In this document: positions 16,567 to 24,426 of the stretch, in pieces
Position numbering within the stretch: the first letter of the stretch is position 1
How the letters are laid out: each line of letters begins with the position of its first letter
NCBI GenBank assembly: GCA_025210265.1
Contig: JAOASD010000003.1
Span: forward strand, 1 to 50,949
Origin: Pelagimonas sp.
GTDB lineage: Bacteria > Pseudomonadota > Alphaproteobacteria > Rhodobacterales > Rhodobacteraceae
Reading direction: 5' to 3'
Length of the DNA: 50,949 bases
The notes under the pieces: generated by a model
What the model was told of the DNA's origin: nothing
Seen by the model: only the letters and a program-made list of their open reading frames with translations
Database searches by the model: none
Made by a program: the position numbers and the translations under genes

Positions 16567-16584
16567 CCGTCACAAATCCGTTTC
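16567..16584 (+). promoter_or_regulatory. Pho-box-like site upstream of phnC
   Basis: CCGTCACAAATCCGTTTC agrees with 13-14 of 18 positions of the enterobacterial PhoB box (two CTGTCAT-type 7-mers 11 bp apart with an A/T-rich gap). It is 82 bp before the phnC ATG, a sensible activator position. Another CTGTCAC occurs at about 16621. Phosphate-starvation control is inferred. Confidence 0.5.
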
Positions 16585-16666
16585 GAAAGTTTAACAATTC
16601 GGATTCATCCGCTGCACAGAACTGTCACGCAGGTCGCATAGGTCAGCCCCGAACCAGGGGATAGAC

Positions 16667-17479
16667 ATGCTCGAAATCAAAACACTGACCAAAACCTTCG
16701 GTACCAAGAATGCCGTCGACACTGTCAGCTTTGCCGTGGACCGTCCGATGATGATCGGCGTGATTGGCCGCTCTGGCGCGGGCAAATCGACCCTGTTGCG
16801 CATGGTGAACCGGCTGAGCGATCCCAGCCAGGGCCAGATCCTGTTTCAGGGCCGCGATGTGACCACCCTGAAAGGCGCCGCACGCCGGGAGTGGCAATCG
16901 CACTGCGCGATGATCTTTCAGCAGTTCAATCTGGTGCCGCGCATGGATGTGGTGTCCAACGTGCTGCATGGCACGTTGAACCGCCGCTCGACCCTGGCGA
17001 CCATGTTCAACCTCTATCCCAAGGCTGACATCGAAAAGGCGATCGAGATCCTCGACCGACTGGGCATTGTCGAACAGGCGGCCAAACGCGCCGAAGCCCT
17101 GTCCGGTGGCCAGCAGCAGCGTGTCGCCATTGCCCGTGCCCTGATGCAGGACCCGCAGATCATTCTGGCCGACGAACCCATCGCCTCGCTGGACCCGATG
17201 AACGCGCAGATCGTGATGGAGGCCCTGCGCCGCATTCACGAAGAAGACGGCCGCATGGTCATCGCCAACCTGCACACGCTGGACACCGCGCGCCGCTATT
17301 GCGACCGGGTGATCGGGATGCGGGACGGGCGCGTTGTGTTTGACGGCACCCCCGCTCAGCTGACCGCCGGTGTTGCCCGCGACATCTATGGCGCAGGCGC
17401 GGATTTTTCCGAGGCGGCGACCTCTACCGAAATCGAAACTCTGGACCGGACCCAAGGCGAATACGCCATCCCGGCCTGA
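16667..17479 (+). CDS. phnC: Phosphonate ABC transporter ATP-binding protein
   Basis: A 270-aa ABC ATPase that powers phosphonate import with PhnD and PhnE. The Walker A motif is GRSGAGKST (residues 33-41), the Q-loop is [20 protein letters not shown] near 84-103 (typical of PhnC), the signature is LSGGQQQR near 146-153, and Walker B is [12 protein letters not shown] near 165-176. The switch histidine is in NLHTLDTA. It is first in the transport group, with AGGGGATA before the ATG and a Pho-box-like site upstream. An intrinsic terminator follows directly, before phnD. Confidence 0.95.
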   Translation: MLEIKTLTKTFGTKNAVDTVSFAVDRPMMIGVIGRSGAGKSTLLRMVNRLSDPSQGQILFQGRDVTTLKGAARREWQSHCAMIFQQFNLVPRMDVVSNVLHGTLNRRSTLATMFNLYPKADIEKAIEILDRLGIVEQAAKRAEALSGGQQQRVAIARALMQDPQIILADEPIASLDPMNAQIVMEALRRIHEEDGRMVIANLHTLDTARRYCDRVIGMRDGRVVFDGTPAQLTAGVARDIYGAGADFSEAATSTEIETLDRTQGEYAIPA

Positions 17480-17488
17480 CCCTGAAAC

Positions 17489-17513
17489 GCCCGCAGATCC
17501 CTGCGGGCTTTTT
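17489..17513 (+). terminator. Terminator hairpin between phnC and phnD
   Basis: A perfect 8-bp stem GCCCGCAG (17489-17496) / CTGCGGGC (17501-17508), loop ATCC, then TTTTT, 10 nt after the phnC stop. It is intra-operonic, so it either attenuates or marks a separate phnD promoter. Confidence 0.85.
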
Positions 17514-17541
17514 GCATTCCTTTCATCCCATGGAGACAAAG

Positions 17542-18450
17542 ATGAAAAAGATCCTTGCAGTTGCTCTGGCCACCACCGCCCTGACCGGTGCTGTTCAGGC
17601 AGAAGACATCAAAGAATTCCGCATCGGCATTCTGGGCGGCGAAAACGCCCAGGACCGCATGAACAGCTACCAGTGCCTGGCGGATTACACCACCGAAGCT
17701 CTGGGCGTTGACGTCAAACTGTTTGCCCCGGCTGACTATAACGGCGTGATCCAGGGCCTGCTGGGCGGCACCATCGACATGGCATGGCTGGGCGCGTCCT
17801 CCTACGCGGCGACCTATCTGCAAGACCCCGAAGCGGTCGAGCCCGTGCTGGTCAAAGTCAACGTGGATGGCTCCATCGGCTACCACTCCATCGGTTTTGC
17901 CCGCAAAGATGCCGGCATTGCCAATCTGGATGACATGGCCGGCAAGACCTTTGGTTTCGGCGATCCGAACTCCACCTCGGGCTACCTGATCCCCTCGATC
18001 GAGATCCCCCAGTACAAAGACGGCATCACCATGGACTCCGGTGACTATTTTGCCGAGGTCAAGTTCACCGGCGGTCACGAACAGACCATCGTTGCCGTGA
18101 ACAATGGCGACATCACCGCTGGCGTCACCTGGGCCGACGGTCAGGGCGAATGGGAAGATGGCTATAACTCTGGCGCGCTGCGCAAGGCGGTTGATGCTGG
18201 TCTGATCGACATGAACGACCTGGTGCAGATCTGGAAATCTGCTGTGATCCCCGAAGGTCCGATTGTTCTGCGCAAAGCCCTGCCTGCCGATGTGCGCGCG
18301 ACCATGACCACTCTGGTTGATGGCCTGTACGAGCGTGACGAAGACTGCGCCTATGGCGTGGCCGCTGGCGAAACCCTGGGGTTCCAGCCGGTGACTCATG
18401 ACACCTACATCTCCATCGTGGAAGCCCGCAAAGCCAAGATCGGCGGCTAA
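17542..18450 (+). CDS. phnD: Phosphonate-binding periplasmic protein
   Basis: A 302-aa substrate-binding protein that captures phosphonates in the periplasm and delivers them to PhnE1/PhnE2. The signal peptide is MKKILAVALATTALTGAVQA, with cleavage near residue 20. Conserved ligand-domain segments are RIGILGGENAQDRM, GLLGGTIDMAWLGASSYAATY near 72-92, KTFGFGDPNSTSGYLIP near 136-152, and GHEQTIVAVNNGDITAGVTWADG near 178-200. The frame extends to an upstream ATG (17512), but that is in the terminator; GGAGA before 17542 supports this start. Terminator-like hairpins lie on both sides. Confidence 0.95.
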   Translation: MKKILAVALATTALTGAVQAEDIKEFRIGILGGENAQDRMNSYQCLADYTTEALGVDVKLFAPADYNGVIQGLLGGTIDMAWLGASSYAATYLQDPEAVEPVLVKVNVDGSIGYHSIGFARKDAGIANLDDMAGKTFGFGDPNSTSGYLIPSIEIPQYKDGITMDSGDYFAEVKFTGGHEQTIVAVNNGDITAGVTWADGQGEWEDGYNSGALRKAVDAGLIDMNDLVQIWKSAVIPEGPIVLRKALPADVRATMTTLVDGLYERDEDCAYGVAAGETLGFQPVTHDTYISIVEARKAKIGG

Positions 18451-18483
18451 GCGACGCCTCCGCGCAAGCGGAACGATGACACG

Positions 18484-18512
18484 AACTCCGGGCTGCGTGG
18501 CCCGGAGTTTTC
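18484..18512 (+). terminator. Terminator-like hairpin between phnD and phnE
   Basis: A perfect 10-bp stem AACTCCGGGC (18484-18493) / GCCCGGAGTT (18500-18509), loop TGCGTG, then TTC. The T-run is short, so it may act as a 3' stabiliser of phnD mRNA or a partial terminator giving more PhnD than permease. Confidence 0.7.
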
Positions 18513-18530
18513 CTCTGAAAGGCCCTTCCC

Positions 18531-19403
18531 ATGAGCGATATGACCTCTGACATGCCCCAGGGTGTGCAGGCGACACAGGCCAGCTATCTGGCACTGGTGC
18601 AGCGCCGCCGCCTGTATGGCGGTCTGACCCTGCTGATTTTTGTCCTGCTGATGGTGTCGGGGTTCAACCTGGCCGATGCGCGCAATGCGGGCGGGTTCTG
18701 GGCCGGGTTGCATCAGGTGGGCGACTATCCCGCTGATGTGCTGTCCGAAGCCTGGGAAAAGCGCGCCGACCTGCCTGCGCTGATGGTGAAATATTTCCCG
18801 GCGCTGGTTGAGACGATCAATATCGCCGCGGTGTCCACGCTGATCGGGGCTTTCTTTGGTCTGATCCTGTCGCTGCTGGCGACCCGCGGTCTGGCGCGCT
18901 GGCCCGCGCTGGTCGGGCTGTTCCGCCGGGTTCTGGACATCATGCGCGCGGTGCCTGAAATCGTTATCGCGCTGGTGCTGATCTTTGTTCTGGGCGGTGG
19001 GCCGGTGCCTGCGATGATCGCCATCGCGATCCACACTGCTGGCGCGCTGGGCAAGATGTTTTCCGAAGTGGCCGAAAACGCCGATCTGAAACCGGTCGAA
19101 GGGCTGCGCTCTACCGGGGCGACCTGGGGCCAAAGCATGTTGCTGGGCATTCTACCCCAAGTAGCGCCGAATTTTCTCAGCTACGCGCTTCTGCGCTTTG
19201 AAATCAACATCCGCGCCTCTGCGATCCTGGGTTTTGTCGGGGCTGGCGGCCTTGGCTACGAGTTACGCAATTCCATGGCCTGGGGGCCGGGCCGCTTTGA
19301 CGAAGCCGCCGCGATCTTTGTGCTGCTGTTCGGCACGATTGTCTTCTTTGATCAGGTTTCCAGCCGCTATCGCAACCGCATGAGTGAAGGGCAAAACGCA
19401 TGA
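18531..19403 (+). CDS. phnE: Phosphonate ABC transporter permease 1
   Basis: A 290-aa inner-membrane permease. The first helix is GGLTLLIFVLLMVSGF. The BPD-type permease domain follows, with LPALMVKYFPALVETINIAAVSTLIGAFFGLILS near 80-113, RAVPEIVIALVLIFVLGGGPVPAMIAIAIHTAGALGK at 142-178, and the EAA loop EGLRSTGATWGQSMLLGILPQVAPNFLSYALLRFEINIRASAILGFVGAGGLG. The ATG of the second permease overlaps its stop (ATGA). It resembles the PhnE of E. coli (about 276 aa). Confidence 0.93.
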   Translation: MSDMTSDMPQGVQATQASYLALVQRRRLYGGLTLLIFVLLMVSGFNLADARNAGGFWAGLHQVGDYPADVLSEAWEKRADLPALMVKYFPALVETINIAAVSTLIGAFFGLILSLLATRGLARWPALVGLFRRVLDIMRAVPEIVIALVLIFVLGGGPVPAMIAIAIHTAGALGKMFSEVAENADLKPVEGLRSTGATWGQSMLLGILPQVAPNFLSYALLRFEINIRASAILGFVGAGGLGYELRNSMAWGPGRFDEAAAIFVLLFGTIVFFDQVSSRYRNRMSEGQNA

Positions 19404-20713
19404 GCACCGCCGATCTGAGCGCCGCCAAATTCGAGGCCGCCGCGCTGTTCCAGCGCAAGCGCATGATGGCCTTTGCCGTGCCTGCGGTGATCCTGGCCTA
19501 TTTCACCTATATTTTCTTTGCCTTTGACCTGCCCGGTCTGGCCAAGCGCGCCAATCTGGAAAACGCGGTCACGCTGGCCTCGGACAGCTGGTCCTACAAG
19601 GTGCATGTGACGCGCTCGAACCGGACCGGCGACATCGCCTATGCCATCGAGGGCGAGCGCAAGGGCACCTATCCCGAAGGCACCCGCCCCGATTGGGTCA
19701 GCGGCGACGAGGTCGTGACCGTGGATCTGGGCGCGGGCCATCTGGTCCATCTGCTGCCCGGCAACCGAACCGAGGTCGAGATCCCCGGATATGATCTGAT
19801 CACAGCCGAGGTCGAGGGCCGCAAGGTGCTGACCAATCTAAAGGGCGATCTGCCCGATTGGATCAATGCGTCGGACCGGCGCGTGGCGATCAAAACGCCC
19901 GAGGGCCGGATCACCCTGACCGGCACCAAGACCGAGGTGTTCAACTACTTCCCCGGTTGGGAGCTGTTCTGGTTCACGCTGGACAGCCCGTATCACGGCC
20001 AGTCTGCGATCAAGATCCTGTTTGGCGATCGGATCGACCCGGCGCGCAGCAATATCGCAGGCGCGGTGCAGGATGTCTGGACCAACAAGATGTGGCGCCA
20101 TAACGAGGTCGTCTGGGCCATTGGCGAAACCATCCTGATGGCGTTTCTGGGCACGATGGGTGCAGCGATGATTGCTCTGCCGCTGTCCTTCCTCGCGGCC
20201 AAGCGGTTTGCGCCCTTTGTGGCGATCCGCGTGGCGACCCGGCGGCTGTTCGACTTTGTCCGTGGTGTGGATGCGCTGATCTGGACGGTGGTTCTGTCCC
20301 GCGCCTTTGGTCCTGGGCCGCTGACTGGCGCGCTGGCGATCCTGGTCACGGATACCGGCACCTTTGGCAAGATCTTTTCCGAGGCGCTGGAAAATGTTGA
20401 TGAGAAGCAGATCGAGGGCGTTAGCTCGACCGGGGCAAAGCCGCTGCAGCGCTATCGCTTTGGCGTGATCCCGCAGGTCGTGCCGGTGCTGCTGGCGCAG
20501 GTGCTGTATTTCCTTGAATCCAACACCCGCAGCGCGACGATCATCGGTGCGATCACCGGGGGCGGGATTGGTCTTCTGCTGACGCAGGCGATCCAGACCC
20601 AGAAGGATTGGGAAGAGGTCGCCTATTACATCACGCTGGTGATCGGCATGGTGATCTTCATGGACTGGGTGTCCGGCAAGCTGCGCGCCAAGCTGATTGG
20701 CCGCAAGGACTGA
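19400..20713 (+). CDS. phnE: Phosphonate ABC transporter permease 2 with a large periplasmic insert
   Basis: At 437 aa this is about 150 residues longer than ordinary PhnE. One helix at about 24-43 (MAFAVPAVILAYFTYIFFAF) is followed by a hydrophilic domain at about 50-230, rich in beta strands (SYKVHVTRSNRTGDIAYAI, DLGAGHLVHLLPGNRTEVEI, RRVAIKTPEGRITLTGTKTEV). The permease core follows: GETILMAFLGTMGAAMIALPLSFLAAKRF near 246-274, RGVDALIWTVVLSRAFGPGPLTGALAILVTDTGTFGK, the EAA loop EGVSSTGAKPLQRYRFGVIPQVVPVLLAQVLYFLESNTRSATIIG, and ITGGGIG. Homologues with inserts exist in other alphaproteobacteria (second PhnE). The insert probably sits in the periplasm against PhnD. Confidence 0.9.
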   Translation: MSTADLSAAKFEAAALFQRKRMMAFAVPAVILAYFTYIFFAFDLPGLAKRANLENAVTLASDSWSYKVHVTRSNRTGDIAYAIEGERKGTYPEGTRPDWVSGDEVVTVDLGAGHLVHLLPGNRTEVEIPGYDLITAEVEGRKVLTNLKGDLPDWINASDRRVAIKTPEGRITLTGTKTEVFNYFPGWELFWFTLDSPYHGQSAIKILFGDRIDPARSNIAGAVQDVWTNKMWRHNEVVWAIGETILMAFLGTMGAAMIALPLSFLAAKRFAPFVAIRVATRRLFDFVRGVDALIWTVVLSRAFGPGPLTGALAILVTDTGTFGKIFSEALENVDEKQIEGVSSTGAKPLQRYRFGVIPQVVPVLLAQVLYFLESNTRSATIIGAITGGGIGLLLTQAIQTQKDWEEVAYYITLVIGMVIFMDWVSGKLRAKLIGRKD

Positions 20714-20715
20714 TC

Positions 20716-20768
20716 CCCGGATCGCGTGCGATCCGGGTCGCGCCCGACCCGCCCCCAGGGCGGGCGCG
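20716..20768 (+). repeat. Double-hairpin element after phnE2
   Basis: Hairpin 1 is CCCGGATCGC / GCGATCCGGG (20716-20725 and 20728-20737). Hairpin 2 is CGCGCCCG / CGGGCGCG (20739-20746 and 20761-20768). There is no T-tract. The layout resembles the elements after phnM (29498) and at the window end (50897). GGGTCGCGCCCGAC (20735-20748) recurs as its exact reverse complement at 20851-20864. Confidence 0.6.
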
Positions 20769-20885
20769 AATTGAAACGCACGTTGCGAGGTCTGGTCGCG
20801 GTTTGTTCGAAATTCAACGCCGCGCCCTTTGCTATGGCGCCCACCCTCAGGTCGGGCGCGACCCTCTGTATCGATAGGAAACCCC

Positions 20886-21503
20886 ATGCCCCGGCTCAGC
20901 CCCGACACCCCGTTCATCCATGACCGCTGCACCATCGTTGACTCAACCTTTGGCGCCTATACCGAAGTGGGCGAGGGCAGCCGCGTTCAGCACAGCAGCT
21001 TTGGTGATTACAGCTATTGCGACCAGTATTCTGACATCGCCAATGCGCGGATCGGCAAGTTCAGCAACATTGCCAGCATGACCCGGATCGGGCCGACCGA
21101 TCACCCGCTGCACACGGCGTCATGCCATCATTTCCTGTATCGGTCCGATGATTATTGGGACGATGCGGACCGCGATGCCGAGTTTTTTGCCCATCGCAAA
21201 TCTCGCCTGACCCATATCGGCCATGACACCTGGATCGGCCATGGCGCGATCATCAAACCCGAGGTCACGCTGGGCCATGGCGCTGTGGTCGCGTCGGGCG
21301 CGATTGTGACTAAAGATGTGGCCCCTTACACCATCGTCGCGGGCACCCCGGCCAAGGTCATCCGCCAGCGCCAGCCCTCTGACATTGCCGAGCGGATCAT
21401 CGCGCTTGCGTGGTGGGATTGGAGCCACGAAGCCCTGCGCATGGCGCTGCTTGATTTCCGCGAACTCCCGGTTGAGGAGTTTTTGGAGAAATACGGGGGC
21501 TAA
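20886..21503 (+). CDS. Hexapeptide-repeat transferase of phosphonate clusters (PhnO-like context, unknown acceptor)
   Basis: A 205-aa left-handed beta-helix protein with imperfect [LIV]-G-X4 hexapeptides ([73 protein letters not shown]). It belongs to the acetyltransferase-like hexapeptide proteins that recur in C-P lyase gene clusters. Its exact chemistry is not established; acylation of an aminophosphonate or of an exported sugar is plausible. AGGAAACCCC before the ATG favours this start over in-frame sites upstream. It converges with phnF, the two stops overlapping by 4 bp (21500-21503). The only other phn gene on its strand upstream is phnE2, 172 bp away. Confidence 0.85.
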   Translation: MPRLSPDTPFIHDRCTIVDSTFGAYTEVGEGSRVQHSSFGDYSYCDQYSDIANARIGKFSNIASMTRIGPTDHPLHTASCHHFLYRSDDYWDDADRDAEFFAHRKSRLTHIGHDTWIGHGAIIKPEVTLGHGAVVASGAIVTKDVAPYTIVAGTPAKVIRQRQPSDIAERIIALAWWDWSHEALRMALLDFRELPVEEFLEKYGG

Positions 21504-22228
21504 TCCTCCAGCGTCAGGGTGATGCGATCCCCGGCCCACCATGTGCGGCCATATTCCACCGGCAGACCATCCGGGTCGACATTCAACGAGGTTGTGCGCA
21601 GCAAGGGCGCGCCCTCGACTAGTTGCAGATGCACCGCCTGCGTGGCGCTGGCGGTGGTGGCGGTGATCCGGGTCCAGGCGCGGGTGTAATCGGGCACTCC
21701 CACCGATTGCAGCGCGCGGGTCACGCCCTCTGCCTCGGCCAGCGCCTGGTCCAGACCGGGCAGACGCGCCAAAGGATACAGCGATTCCGACACGGCCACC
21801 GGTTGCCCATCTGCCAGCGACAATCCCCTGATGTCACACAGAGTATCACCCGTGTTCAGCCCCAGCAGCTCGGCCTCTTTTTCCGTCGCGGCGCGGTTCT
21901 CGACCGACAGAATACTGCTATCTGCCTGCCGCCCTGCCGCGCTGAGATTCTGGCGAAAGCGCACCCGTTTGCCCAGCGGATAGCTGGTGGGTTGTGCAGT
22001 CACAAAGGCACCAGAGCCGCGCCGCGTGCGCACCAGCCCCTCATCGACCAGATGTTTGATCGCATGGCGCACTGTGTGGCGGTTCACGCCGAACCGCTCG
22101 GCTAGAACGGCCTCTGTCGGCAGGCGATCGCCGGGCGCATAGCGGCCCTCGGAAATGTCGCCCTTCAGATCTTTGGCAATCGAAAGCCAGATCGGTGTGC
22201 GGCGCGGTTTGGTTTGGGCGTCACTCAA
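21500..22228 (-). CDS. phnF: GntR/HutC-family phosphonate regulator
   Basis: A 242-aa transcription factor. The winged-helix DNA-binding domain is at about 12-80: [63 protein letters not shown]. The UTRA ligand domain follows ([38 protein letters not shown], then [34 protein letters not shown]). The UTRA end ([13 protein letters not shown]) is typical of PhnF. It diverges from phnG across 81 bp, in which a TATAAT box and a partial dyad lie. Expected role: repressor of phnG onwards, released by a phosphonate or pathway intermediate. Confidence 0.93.
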   Translation of the reverse strand: MSDAQTKPRRTPIWLSIAKDLKGDISEGRYAPGDRLPTEAVLAERFGVNRHTVRHAIKHLVDEGLVRTRRGSGAFVTAQPTSYPLGKRVRFRQNLSAAGRQADSSILSVENRAATEKEAELLGLNTGDTLCDIRGLSLADGQPVAVSESLYPLARLPGLDQALAEAEGVTRALQSVGVPDYTRAWTRITATTASATQAVHLQLVEGAPLLRTTSLNVDPDGLPVEYGRTWWAGDRITLTLED

Positions 22229-22267
22229 GTTTCACAAAACTCCGATGGAGAAAATCCGGGGAATCGG

Positions 22268-22287
22268 TATAATAAGTCTAGTTGTAT
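22268..22287 (+). promoter_or_regulatory. Candidate phnG promoter (-10) and PhnF operator
   Basis: TATAAT (22268-22273) is a perfect -10 box, 37 bp before the phnG start. It overlaps a loose dyad centred on CTAG (ATAAGTCTAGTTGTAT, 22272-22287), like the GTCTAGAC-type sites of HutC/GntR regulators. No good -35 is seen, and no Pho box was spotted in this 81-bp gap. Confidence 0.4.
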
Positions 22288-22309
22288 AGGATAAGCGAAA
22301 GTTGTCGAG

Positions 22310-22765
22310 ATGAAAGATCTGCCCGACACACAAGCCGCCAGACAGGCCCGGCTGAGCCTGATGGCCAAGGCGCCAGAGGGCCGGGTTGCCGCCCTTTTGG
22401 ATGCGGCGCAGGCGCGGCCTGATTTCAGCTGGCTGCGCGCGCCCGGGATCGGCAGCGTCATGGTGCGGGGGCGGGCCGGGGCCACGGGCGCTGCGTTCAA
22501 CCTGGGCGAAATGACGGTGACGCGCTGCGCGCTGCGCCTGTCCGATGGCGCGGTCGGCCACGCCTATATCAAAGGCCGTCGCAAAGCCTGCGCCGAAGCC
22601 GCCGCGCTGGTCGACGCGCTGTGCGAGGCGGGGCAGGAGGCGGCCATGCAAGCGGCCGTTCTGACGCCGCTCGCCACCGAAATGGAGGCCGCGCGCAACA
22701 CCCGCGCCGCCAAGGCCGCCGCCACCAAGGTGGATTTCTTCACAATGGTCCGAGGGGAAGATTGA
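22310..22765 (+). CDS. phnG: C-P lyase complex subunit PhnG
   Basis: A 151-aa protein of the PhnGHIJ core complex, which with PhnI takes part in making alpha-D-ribose 1-methylphosphonate triphosphate. Family features are RQARLSLMAKAPEGRVAALLDAA near the N-terminus, WLRAPGIGSVMVRGRAGATGAAFNLGEMTVTRCALRL at about 42-78, and GHAYIKGRRKACAEAAALVDAL near 83-104. Length equals E. coli PhnG (150). The phnH ATG shares the last base of its stop (TGATG). Confidence 0.93.
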   Translation: MKDLPDTQAARQARLSLMAKAPEGRVAALLDAAQARPDFSWLRAPGIGSVMVRGRAGATGAAFNLGEMTVTRCALRLSDGAVGHAYIKGRRKACAEAAALVDALCEAGQEAAMQAAVLTPLATEMEAARNTRAAKAAATKVDFFTMVRGED

Positions 22766-23328
22766 TGAGCGCGCTTGCTTTGGAAGGCGGGTTTGCGGAA
22801 CCCGCACTGGATGCCGCCCGCGCCTTTCGCGGGATTATGGAGGCCATGGCCCGCCCCGGCACGATCCACGATGTGACCGGTGCCACACCGCCCGCGCCTT
22901 TGTCTGCTGCGGCGGGCGCTGTGCTGCTGACGCTGTGTGATGGCGACACCAAACTGCATCTGGCAGGCGACTATGAGCTGCCTGCGCTGCGCGACTGGGT
23001 GGCGTTTCACACCGGCGCGCCGCTGGCCAGCGCGGATGACTGCGACTTTGCCCTGGGCCGGTGGGACGATCTGCTGCCGCTGGATCCCTATCGCATTGGC
23101 ACATCGGAATACCCGGATCGGTCCGCGACGCTGATTGTGGACATGCCCGAACTGGCGGCCAATGGCGCATCGCTGCGCGGCCCCGGCATCAAAGGCACGG
23201 CGGCGCTGTCACTGCCCGATCTGGATCCGTTCCGCGACAACCGCGCCCTGTTCCCGCTGGGCCGTGATTTCCTGTTCACCTGTGGCACGCGCATCGCTGC
23301 GCTGCCCCGTTCGACCGAGGTGCTGTAA
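22765..23328 (+). CDS. phnH: C-P lyase complex subunit PhnH
   Basis: A 187-aa subunit of the core complex. The N-terminal GGFAEPALDAARAFRGIMEAMARPGTIHDV (8-37) is characteristic of PhnH. The C-terminus has LRGPGIKGTAALSLPDLDPFRDNRALFPLGRDFLFTC near 135-171. The upstream part of this open frame lies inside phnG and is not coding; the ATG at 22765 overlaps the phnG stop. The gene ends right before the phnI ATG without spacing, showing tight coupling. Confidence 0.93.
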   Translation: MSALALEGGFAEPALDAARAFRGIMEAMARPGTIHDVTGATPPAPLSAAAGAVLLTLCDGDTKLHLAGDYELPALRDWVAFHTGAPLASADDCDFALGRWDDLLPLDPYRIGTSEYPDRSATLIVDMPELAANGASLRGPGIKGTAALSLPDLDPFRDNRALFPLGRDFLFTCGTRIAALPRSTEVL

Positions 23329-24426
23329 ATGTATGTTGCTGTAAAAGGCGGCGAGCGCGCGATTGAGAACGCCCATGCCTGGCTGGCCGAAGAGCGTCGC
23401 GGCGATACCTCTGTGGCGGAATTGTCCATCGCGCAGATCCGCGAACAGCTGGCGCTGGCGGTGAACCGGGTGATGGGCGAGGGGTCGCTGTACGATCCTG
23501 ACCTTGCGGCGCTGGCGATCAAACAGGCGCGCGGCGATCTGATCGAGGCCGTGTTCCTGATGCGCGCCTATCGCACCACGCTGCCCCGGTTTGGTGCCAG
23601 CCTGCCGGTCGAAACCGCCGAGATGGCCTGTGACCGCCGCATCAGCGCGACGTTCAAGGACGTGCCGGGCGGGCAGATCCTTGGGCCGACCTTTGACTAC
23701 ACCCACCGCCTGCTGGATTTCCAACTGGCCGCCAATGGCGAGGTGCCCGAGGCCGCCGAACGCAGCCCGGCCAAAGGCCCGGTGCCGCATGTGACCGGGT
23801 TCTTGAACAAAGAAGGGCTGATCGAGCAATCAGAACGCGACGACAGCACGCCGGGTGATCTGACCCGTGAACCGCTGGAGATGCCTGCGGATCGGTCGGT
23901 CCGGCTGCAGGCGCTGGCCCGCGCGGATGAGGGCTTTACCCTGTCCATGGCCTATTCCACCCAGCGCGGCTATGGCCGCAACCACGCCTTTGTCGGCGAG
24001 CTGCGTATCGGCACGGTGCCGGTGGAAATGGACATCCCCGAGCTGGGCTTTGCCATTGAGATCGGCGAGGTCGAGCTGACCGAATGCGAGACCGTGAACC
24101 AGTTCACCGGCTCGAAAACCGAACCGCCGCAGTTTACGCGCGGCTACGGGCTGGTCTTTGGCCAATCCGAGCGCAAGGCGATTTCCATGGCGCTGGTTGA
24201 CCGCGCCCTGCGTTGGGAAGAGCTGGGCGAAGATTTCGAAGGCGTGCCCGCGCAGGATGCGGAATTTGTCCTCTATCACTCTGACAATATCCAGGCGACC
24301 GGGTTCCTCGAACATATCAAGCTGCCGCATTACGTGGATTTCCAGTCCGAACTGGAGCTGATCCGCAAATTGCGCGCCGAGGCACTGGCCAACCAGCAGG
24401 CCGCGCATCAGGAGGCAGCGGAATGA
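23329..24426 (+). CDS. phnI: C-P lyase complex subunit PhnI
   Basis: A 365-aa nucleosidase-like subunit that couples a phosphonate to the ribose of ATP, displacing adenine. The N-terminal MYVAVKGGERAIENAHAWLAEERRGD and LSIAQIREQLALAVNRVMGEGSLYDPDLAALAIKQARGDLIEAVFLMRAYRTTLPRFG are strongly conserved. Later come LSMAYSTQRGYGRNHAFVGELRIGTVPVEMDIPELGFAIEIGEVELTECETVNQF, and the C-terminal HYVDFQSELELIRKLR. Length is slightly above E. coli PhnI (354) because of an Ala/Gln/His tail. The HAD gene starts inside its stop (ATGA). Confidence 0.95.
   Translation: MYVAVKGGERAIENAHAWLAEERRGDTSVAELSIAQIREQLALAVNRVMGEGSLYDPDLAALAIKQARGDLIEAVFLMRAYRTTLPRFGASLPVETAEMACDRRISATFKDVPGGQILGPTFDYTHRLLDFQLAANGEVPEAAERSPAKGPVPHVTGFLNKEGLIEQSERDDSTPGDLTREPLEMPADRSVRLQALARADEGFTLSMAYSTQRGYGRNHAFVGELRIGTVPVEMDIPELGFAIEIGEVELTECETVNQFTGSKTEPPQFTRGYGLVFGQSERKAISMALVDRALRWEELGEDFEGVPAQDAEFVLYHSDNIQATGFLEHIKLPHYVDFQSELELIRKLRAEALANQQAAHQEAAE

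Noticed and set aside
20735-20864. Attachment site or mobile element around the phn hexapeptide gene
   Set aside because: The 14-bp inverted repeat alone is not enough; no transposase, integrase or target-site duplication is visible.
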